Source: an uncultured Eubacteriales bacterium
GTDB lineage: Bacteria; Bacillota; Clostridia; Christensenellales; Aristaeellaceae
DNA length: 64,000 bases
Reading direction: 5' to 3'
Assembly: GCA_902801165.1 (NCBI GenBank)
Contig: CADCHI010000029.1
Span: 1-64,000 of the forward strand
Shown: piece after piece, positions 58,974-64,000 of the stretch
How positions within the stretch are numbered: the first letter of the stretch is position 1
Layout of the letters: every line of letters starts with the position of its first letter
Program-made: the position numbers and the translations under genes
The notes under the pieces: generated by a model
Seen by the model: the letters and a program-made list of their open reading frames with translations, nothing else
Databases searched by the model: none
Told to the model about the DNA's origin: nothing

Positions 58974-59228
58974 CTCAATCTAAAAGTGAACATATGCGGA
59001 GCAGATTTTTCGTTCTGCCTAAGTCAAGCGGAGGGAGGCGATGCAGCGCATCGTTGACCGCAGCGAGACAACGGCAGGTTACGCACCGGCGTTTTGCCTT
59101 CCAGGCAAATCGCCGGCAGCGCCGGGCTGGCATCCTTGGATGCGCCCGGGCTGGTCGCGCCTGCCTTTGGCAGTGGCGCGACTGCTATGCGGAAAAGATG
59201 CCCGCAGATGGTTGCAATTTAGATTGAG
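58974..59228. mobile_element. MITE-like element, CTCAATCTAAA ends
   Basis: 255 bp between inverted CTCAATCTAAA (58974-58984) and TTTAGATTGAG (59218-59228). It contains several small hairpins (GCGATGCAGCGCATCG, GGCATCCTTGGATGC) and no convincing ORF. It sits right after hpf. Confidence 0.65.
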
Positions 59229-59235
59229 ATTAGTA

Positions 59236-59766
59236 TTACTGCTCGGGCACCAGCAGGCCGTAGGTTCCGTCGTTGCGGCGATACAGCACGTTCATGCTGT
59301 CGTTCTCCGCGTTCATGAACAGGAAGAAGTTGTGGCCCAGCAGCTCCATCTGGGTGATGGCGTCGTCCACATCCATGGGCTTCACGCTGAACTTCTTCAC
59401 GCGCACAACGTCGTAGTTGACCTCCTCGTACACCGGCTCGACGACCTCTTCCGGCGCCTCCGGCTTGGGATCGCGCAGGTGCTTGCCCATCTTCGTGCGG
59501 TAGCGGCGAATCTGGCTCTCCAGCTTGTCCGCGGCGCGATCGATGGACAGGTACATGTCGTTGGAGTTTTCCTCCGCGCGCAGCATCAGGCCGTCCACGC
59601 TGACGGTCAGCTCCGCGATGTTCCGGCCTCCGCGCTGCTGGCGGAAGCGAATGATGGCTTCGGCATCCCTGTTAAAATAGCGGTCGAGCTTGCTCAGCTT
59701 CTTCTCCGCCCGGGCCTTCAGGCTATCGGATACAACTTCCTTGCCCACATAGACAAACTTCATCAT
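59236..59766 (-). CDS. hpf: Ribosome hibernation promoting factor, long form
   Basis: 176 aa. The N-terminal domain binds the 30S decoding region (KLDRYFNRDAEAIIRF, VSVDGLMLRAEE). The C-terminal dimerisation domain (VRVKKFSVKPMDVDDAITQMELLGHNFFLFMN) makes 100S ribosome dimers. Long-form HPF is standard in Firmicutes. GGAGCG before two tandem ATG codons. Confidence 0.95.
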   Translation of the reverse strand: MMKFVYVGKEVVSDSLKARAEKKLSKLDRYFNRDAEAIIRFRQQRGGRNIAELTVSVDGLMLRAEENSNDMYLSIDRAADKLESQIRRYRTKMGKHLRDPKPEAPEEVVEPVYEEVNYDVVRVKKFSVKPMDVDDAITQMELLGHNFFLFMNAENDSMNVLYRRNDGTYGLLVPEQ

Positions 59767-59901
59767 TACATCGCTCCTTTATATTGAAATGACGCGCGGC
59801 AGCGCCCTCGGCGCGCCGGTTTAACGTCTTGATAATACTTATTCTGCACGGTTCGGCGTTTTTCCTGCCTGTCGCGCAACTATTTTTCTACAAAACAGTA
59901 T

Positions 59902-61896
59902 TTATGGCGCTGCCTCCGGCTTTTTCCGGGTCCGCGACGCGCCCTTTGCGCCGCTTGCCTTGCTCCCGCGCGCCTTGGTCGCGCCTGCCTGTGTCCCGCC
60001 GGCCTTCTTCGCGCCGGTCCCTCGGGCGGAGGTCCTCTTCGCCGCCTTGCGCTTCGCCGGAGCCTCCTTCTCAAAGCGCACGTCCCGGGGCCCGTTCTTC
60101 GCGGCCTCCACCAGGAAGGTGGAGAAGCGGCGGATGCCGCTCATGAACCGCTCGGACTTCGCCGTTCGCTCGGCCTCGTCCCGCTGGACGGCCATGTCGC
60201 TGAGGAACTTTTCCCATTTGCCGGTGGTCACGGCGGAGGCGATCTGCTCCGGCACCACGGCGATCAGCTGGCGGCCCTTTTCGGTGGACACGATGGTCTT
60301 GCCCTTGCGGCAGGCGTAGCCCATCTCGATCAGGCGCTCGATGGTGGCCGCCCGGGTGGCGGGCGTGCCCAGGCCGGAGGACTTCATCTGCTCCCGCAGG
60401 GCCTCGTCCTCGATGCTGCGGCCTGCATTCTCCATCAGGCTCAGCAGCGAGGCGTCGGTGTGCGGCGCGGGCGGCTTGGTCTGCCCCTTCTTCACCGTGG
60501 CGCGGGCCACCCTGCGGGCGTCCCCTGCCTCCAGCTTGGGCAGCGGCGGCTCCTTGTCCTCCTGCTTGTCCCCCCGGTACAGCGCCCGCCAGCCCTCCAC
60601 GACGGGCATCGCGCCGGTGGACTTGAAGTCGTGCTCCCCCACCCGGGTGATGACCTTCGCGGCATCGTACTCGTAATAGGGGTAGTGGACGGCAATCAGC
60701 CGCCGGGCGATCATGTCGAACAGCATGGCCTCGTCCCGGGTCAGGGCCGAGGAATTGGCGGTCTTTTCCGTGGGCACGATGGCGTGGTGGTCGCTGATCT
60801 TGGAATTGTCGTAGAAGCGCTTGGAGCCCAGGTTCCAGTTCAATTCCGGCGCGCTCACGAACCCCTGGTAGGCCGCCGGCAGCTTCTTCAGCGTGGCGGC
60901 GATCTTCGGCTTCATGTCGTCCGGCAGGTAGCGGCTGTCGGTGCGGGGATAGGTGACCAGCTTGTGGGTCTCGTACAGCGACTGGGCCAGCTTCAGCGTC
61001 TTGTCGGCGGAGAAGCCCAGCTTGCGGTTGGCCTCCCGCTGGAGGCTGGTCAAGTCGTACAGCTGGGGCGGCGGCAGCTTCTTGCGCTCCACCTTGCTCT
61101 CGGCCACCACGGCATCCTTTCCGGCCACGGCCTCCCGCACCGCCCGGGCCTTCGCCTCGTCCCAGCACTGGGTGTCCTTCAAATCCGGGTCCTTCTTCGC
61201 CTCGGGGTTCAGCCAGAGCCCCTCGTAGTCGCCGAAGTTGGCGTGCACCTCCCAGTAGTCCCGGGGCGTGAACTGGGCGATCTCCCGGTCCCGGGAGACG
61301 ATCAGGTTCAGCGTGGGCGTCTGCACCCGGCCCACGGACAGGTGGGCGTCGTAGGCCAGGGAAAAGGCCCGGGAGGCGTTCATGCCCACCAGCCAGTCCG
61401 CCTCGCTGCGGCAGCGGGCGCTCTCGTACAGGGAATCATAATAAGAAGCGGGTTTCAGGCTTGCAAAGCCCTGTCGGATGGCGGCGTCGGTCATGGAGGA
61501 GATCCACAGCCGCTCCACCGGCTTCTTGCAGCCCGCCATCTGGTAGATGTAGCGGAAGATCAGCTCGCCTTCCCGGGCGCTGTCCGTGGCGCAGATCAGG
61601 CTGTCGTGCTCCTTGTCCAGCATCAGCTTCTTGATCACGGCGAACTGTGACTTCGTGCCCGGCAGCACCTTCAGCGGGATGCGCTCCGGCAGCATCGGCA
61701 GCTGGGCCATGTTCCACTTCACCCAGCTGGGGTCGGTCTCCCCCGGCTCGCTGAGGGACACCAGGTGCCCGATGGCCCAGGTGACGGTGTAGTCGCTGCC
61801 GGTGATGCATCCCTCGCCCCGGCCCGTCACCCCCAGCACCCGGGCGATGTCCCGGGCCACGGAGGGCTTCTCGGCGACGATCAGTTTCTTGGACAT
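59902..61896 (-). CDS. topB: DNA topoisomerase III
   Basis: 664 aa. Toprim domain with LIVAEKPSVARDIA and CATDSAREGELIFR, active-site Tyr in TYPRTDSRYL (about residue 318), and the DHHAIVPT segment. Type IA enzyme that decatenates and relaxes DNA. The usual Cys-type zinc fingers are absent; instead the last 50 or so residues are a basic Lys/Ala/Gly tail (KRKAAKRTSARGTGAKKAGG), probably for DNA contact. Confidence 0.95.
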   Translation of the reverse strand: MSKKLIVAEKPSVARDIARVLGVTGRGEGCITGSDYTVTWAIGHLVSLSEPGETDPSWVKWNMAQLPMLPERIPLKVLPGTKSQFAVIKKLMLDKEHDSLICATDSAREGELIFRYIYQMAGCKKPVERLWISSMTDAAIRQGFASLKPASYYDSLYESARCRSEADWLVGMNASRAFSLAYDAHLSVGRVQTPTLNLIVSRDREIAQFTPRDYWEVHANFGDYEGLWLNPEAKKDPDLKDTQCWDEAKARAVREAVAGKDAVVAESKVERKKLPPPQLYDLTSLQREANRKLGFSADKTLKLAQSLYETHKLVTYPRTDSRYLPDDMKPKIAATLKKLPAAYQGFVSAPELNWNLGSKRFYDNSKISDHHAIVPTEKTANSSALTRDEAMLFDMIARRLIAVHYPYYEYDAAKVITRVGEHDFKSTGAMPVVEGWRALYRGDKQEDKEPPLPKLEAGDARRVARATVKKGQTKPPAPHTDASLLSLMENAGRSIEDEALREQMKSSGLGTPATRAATIERLIEMGYACRKGKTIVSTEKGRQLIAVVPEQIASAVTTGKWEKFLSDMAVQRDEAERTAKSERFMSGIRRFSTFLVEAAKNGPRDVRFEKEAPAKRKAAKRTSARGTGAKKAGGTQAGATKARGSKASGAKGASRTRKKPEAAP

Positions 61897-61982
61897 ACTT
61901 GCTCCTAAGAAGATTTTGTTTATCAGTCCTTATTAATTGTCATTCTACCAGTTTCCATTCCTTTTTTCAAGCATATATATAA

Positions 61983-62028
61983 TGAGGCAGTTCTACTAAG
62001 CTCTTTCGAGTCATATAGAACTGCCTCA
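61983..62028. terminator. Inverted repeat between topB and yidD
   Basis: TGAGGCAGTTCTA/TAGAACTGCCTCA, 13-bp perfect arms with a 20-nt loop. Lies downstream of yidD on the minus strand, beyond the MITE. May terminate that unit. Confidence 0.5.
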
Positions 62029-62055
62029 CTTGTATCATTTAATATCAGACTAAAT

Positions 62056-62209
62056 TAGAGTCTGTTTCTAAAATGCCAGAAGCGCATTTTCGGCGTATTT
62101 GACTGCATTTCTGCGTTGATTTCCCTTGATTTACCGCCAGTAAACCCGCGGAGAAATGCAGCCAAATCCTCTCGAAACTTCATCTCCCTGCATTTAGAAA
62201 CACACTCTA
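62056..62209. mobile_element. MITE, TAGAGTGTG family
   Basis: 154 bp; ends TAGAGTCTGTTTCTAAAATG and CATTTAGAAACACACTCTA. Ends two bases from the yidD stop codon. Confidence 0.85.
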
Positions 62210-62211
62210 GT

Positions 62212-62424
62212 TCAAGGTACAGGATCATATCCTCCTTTTGTAAATGGGTTACATCTCATCAAACGCCAGATTGCCAATTGTCCACCTTTCCATGCACCAT
62301 ATTTCTCTATTGCTTCCATTGCATAAGTGCTACAAGTCGGTGTATAGGGACAGTGGTATTTTTTCATCGGTGAAATATATCTCCGATAGAAACGGATATT
62401 CCAAAGCATGTAACGCTTTATCAC
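62212..62424 (-). CDS. yidD: Membrane protein insertion efficiency factor
   Basis: 70 aa from GTG 62424, six bases after AGGAAGGGG; an in-frame GTG at 62445 gives 77 aa. [22 protein letters not shown] (shown in part: [15 protein letters not shown]) and [20 protein letters not shown] are diagnostic of YidD, which assists YidC-mediated membrane insertion. In many genomes it lies by rnpA-yidC; here it is alone. Confidence 0.93.
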   Translation of the reverse strand: MIKRYMLWNIRFYRRYISPMKKYHCPYTPTCSTYAMEAIEKYGAWKGGQLAIWRLMRCNPFTKGGYDPVP

Positions 62425-62485
62425 TATTATCCCCTTCCTAACCACTATCTTTTCTATTAAACATCACATCAGCAAATAGAGCCGT

Positions 62486-62701
62486 TCAGTTCCCCTCGCC
62501 ATCCGGTATAACTGAATGAGAATCTTTATCCTCTCTTTGAGAATCTCCATTTGTGCTTAATTGGATATCTCCTTCTTTAATTGCAGCAATACCACCTATT
62601 ATTGGCCAGAGAGGCAGGGTTAAAACCATCAGAATACAACCTGGTCCTCCACAGCATCCTGTATTATATGTCTTATGATATGTCCACTTTCCTCTTGCCA
62701 C
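62486..62701 (-). CDS. Small membrane protein
   Basis: 71 aa, GTG start after AAGGAGG. A CysCysGlyGly motif (NTGCCGGPGC) is followed by one membrane span (ILMVLTLPLWPIIGGIAAI) and a polar tail. No known family. 40 bp upstream of yidD on the same strand. Confidence 0.65.
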   Translation of the reverse strand: MARGKWTYHKTYNTGCCGGPGCILMVLTLPLWPIIGGIAAIKEGDIQLSTNGDSQREDKDSHSVIPDGEGN

Positions 62702-62789
62702 GATAATTCCTCCTTAAAACAATCCCCTATAAAACATATGGTTGCACCCGTAATGCTCATGCTTGCATCAACATGTTATCAAAAGCAAT

Positions 62790-62939
62790 TAGAGTGTGTT
62801 TCTAAAATGAGGGATGTGCAGTTTCGAGTGCATCGGGCTGCAGTTCAAGGCGATTTTCCGAAGGTTTGCTGGCGGCAAATCAAGGGAAATCAACGCAGAA
62901 ATGCAGTTCGCATGTTCGGGATTTTAGAAACACACTCTA
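62790..62939. mobile_element. MITE, TAGAGTGTG family
   Basis: 150 bp; ends TAGAGTGTGTTTCTAAAATG and ATTTTAGAAACACACTCTA, nearly perfect inverted repeats. No ORF. Confidence 0.88.
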
Positions 62940-62953
62940 GTCGGCTTTGAATA

Positions 62954-63000
62954 TTGACCAATTTTGGTTAATATCATTATATATCGGTTTCGGTTAATAT
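62954..63000 (+). promoter_or_regulatory. Promoter and direct repeats before the XRE gene
   Basis: TTGACC (62954-62959), 17 bp, TTATAT (62977-62982). GGTTAATAT occurs at 62966-62974 (in the spacer) and 62992-63000, 26 bp apart, a possible autoregulatory operator. Confidence 0.6.
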
Positions 63001-63037
63001 GTCAATAGGAAAATAGCAAGATCGGAAGGATGTGCGC

Positions 63038-63250
63038 ATGATTTCTTACCATCGTCTTTGGGAAACCATGCGCAAAAAAGGCGTGACACAATATGCCCTT
63101 ATCTACAAAAAAGGGATTAGTCCTGGTCAGATTACTCGTATGAAGCGTAACGAAAGTGTTAGTACACATACTATTGAAATGTTCTGCAAAATATTAAACT
63201 GCCGCGTTGAAGAAGTGATGGAATATATTCCAGAGGATGAGACTGAATAG
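63038..63250 (+). CDS. Small XRE/Cro-type helix-turn-helix regulator
   Basis: 70 aa from the ATG after GGAAGGA; a GTG two codons earlier is in frame. One HTH: LWETMRKKGVTQYALIYKKG, then ISPGQITRMKRN and VSTHTIEMFCKILNCRVEEVMEY, typical of the YozG-like short regulators. AT-rich compared with its neighbours, as for recently acquired genes. No partner gene is adjacent. Confidence 0.85.
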   Translation: MISYHRLWETMRKKGVTQYALIYKKGISPGQITRMKRNESVSTHTIEMFCKILNCRVEEVMEYIPEDETE

Positions 63251-63285
63251 GTATCGATTTGCATTAATCTGTGATACGTATAATT

Positions 63286-63319
63286 ATGCTCCCCTTGATC
63301 TGATGATCTGGGGGAGCAT
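63286..63319. terminator. Bidirectional terminator
   Basis: ATGCTCCCC/GGGGAGCAT stem between convergent genes, followed by TTTCATTT. Confidence 0.75.
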
Positions 63320-63328
63320 TTCATTTCC

Positions 63329-63853
63329 TTACCTTCCGTACTTCTCCACTGTGTACGCTTCTCCGAAGGTCTCCACGGTGGCCTTCTTGATGCGCTGCTC
63401 CTGCACGGGGCGATCCTGGAAGCCGGTGGGAGTCTTGGCGATGCCGTCCACCACGTCCATGCCCTCGGTCACCTTGCCGAAGGCGGCGTAGTCGCCGTCC
63501 AGGTGAGGCGCGTTGGCGTGCATGATGAAGAACTGGCTGCCGGCGGAGTTGGGCATCATGCTGCGGGCCATGGACAGCACGCCGCGGCTGTGCTTCAGGT
63601 TGTTCTGCTTAAAGCCGTTGCGGGCAAACTCGCCCTTGATGGAATAGCCCGGGCCGCCCATGCCGGTGCCCTGGGGGTCGCCGCCCTGGATCATGAAGCC
63701 GGGGATGACGCGGTGGAAGATCAGCCCGTCATAGAAGCCGGACTGGACCAGGGTGACGAAGTTCGCCACGGTGTTCGGCGCGATCTCGGGATACAGCTCG
63801 GCCTTGATGACGCCGCCGTTTTCCATCTCGATGGTGACAATGGGATTGCTCAT
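63329..63853 (-). CDS. Cyclophilin-type peptidyl-prolyl cis-trans isomerase
   Basis: 174 aa, AGGAGG site. FHRVIPGFMIQGGDPQGTGMGG, MARSMMPNSAGSQFFI and HLDGDYAAFGKV hold the active-site Arg, Gln, Phe and His of cyclophilins. No signal peptide, so cytoplasmic. Followed or preceded on the same strand by a second isomerase gene. Confidence 0.95.
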   Translation of the reverse strand: MSNPIVTIEMENGGVIKAELYPEIAPNTVANFVTLVQSGFYDGLIFHRVIPGFMIQGGDPQGTGMGGPGYSIKGEFARNGFKQNNLKHSRGVLSMARSMMPNSAGSQFFIMHANAPHLDGDYAAFGKVTEGMDVVDGIAKTPTGFQDRPVQEQRIKKATVETFGEAYTVEKYGR

Positions 63854-63895
63854 GGTTCCATACCTCCTGATAATCTTGTCGCGTGACGCGGGGCG

Positions 63896-64000
63896 TCAGC
63901 GGATCTTCTCGGCCTCGTAGGCCACGCCCTGAGTCTCCACGCGGATGCTCTTGATCACCTGCTCCTCCAGGGGCCGGTCGTTGGCGTCGGTGGCGGTGGT
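63896..64000 (-). CDS. Second peptidyl-prolyl isomerase, C-terminal fragment
   Basis: The last 34 codons of a minus-strand gene that enters from the right edge. Ends RPLEEQVIKSIRVETQGVAYEAEKIR-like sequence (here RPLEEQVIKSIRVE then AYEAEKIR), parallel to RPVQEQRIKKATVET at the end of the neighbouring cyclophilin. It lies 42 bp upstream of that gene; tandem paralogues. Confidence 0.75.
   Translation of the reverse strand, partial: TTATDANDRPLEEQVIKSIRVETQGVAYEAEKIR

Noticed and set aside
58974-59228. tRNA or other stable RNA after hpf
   Set aside because: No acceptor stem with CCA or T-loop GTTCGANTC arrangement; hairpins fit a MITE-like element better.

Overview
The window is about 64 kb of GC-rich (roughly 60 %) DNA from what looks like a Gram-positive anaerobe of the class Clostridia, probably an uncultured gut or rumen lineage. 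The grounds are a T-box leader before thrS, a TPP riboswitch before thiT, the ylxM-ffh-rpsP-KH order, a Spo0A-type regulator, a SpoIID-like protein, strong AGGAGG ribosome-binding sites, many TTGACA-17-TATAAT promoters, and several glycan-degrading enzymes. The exact taxon is inference. Much of the intergenic space holds short folded repeats of at least eight families.

Layout. 1-2084 (minus): start of the S10 ribosomal-protein operon (rpsJ, rplC, rplD, rplW running off the left edge) with a structured leader. 2.2-8.3 kb: secreted Ig-like protein, GT4 glycosyltransferase, GH1 beta-glucosidase and a large secreted acidic protein. 8.6-15.2 kb: argF, carA and a carB-dapF fusion. Carbamoyl phosphate made by CarAB feeds OTC (arginine) and pyrimidines; the fused epimerase belongs to lysine/peptidoglycan synthesis. 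15.2-16.2 kb: composite repeat. 16.3-18.7 kb: GH2 beta-mannosidase. 18.7-19.05 kb: a candidate type I toxin-antitoxin module. 19.1-24.9 kb (minus): oppBCDF and an oppA whose domain order is circularly permuted. 25.3-29.05 kb: GH42, GH51 and a small Cys-rich protein. 29.2-32.1 kb (minus): membrane Ser/Thr kinase and a partner protein. 32.4-33.7 kb: secreted protein made of 26-residue repeats. 33.8-36.0 kb: T-box and a frameshifted thrS. 36.4-38.1 kb: secreted Ig-like/caspase-like protein. 38.2-38.7 kb: free-methionine sulfoxide reductase. 39.4-41.8 kb: ylxM-ffh-rpsP-khpA. 42.1-47.1 kb: ferredoxin, SpoIID/SH3 protein, and a peptidoglycan-binding lipoprotein whose signal peptide is interrupted by a MITE. 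47.4-51.4 kb: tRNA methyltransferase-like gene, TPP riboswitch-thiT, an atypical Spo0A, and deoB. 51.7-52.8 kb: gap. 52.9-57.4 kb: small regulatory, lipoprotein and secreted genes with MITE-like elements. 57.6-64 kb: PLP lyase, hpf, topB, yidD, a small XRE regulator and two cyclophilins (the second cut by the right edge).

Most notable: (i) the 18.73-19.03 kb module, a short ORF with its ribosome site in a hairpin, faced by a consensus antisense promoter and terminator; (ii) the circularly permuted OppA, whose moved segment is bounded by an 11-bp direct repeat; (iii) the CarB-DapF fusion, whose epimerase half lacks one expected catalytic Cys; (iv) a five-hairpin element present twice with compensatory changes in its stems; (v) a Spo0A without its phospho-acceptor Asp; (vi) a split thrS. 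Homology statements come from recognising family motifs by eye; no searches were run.
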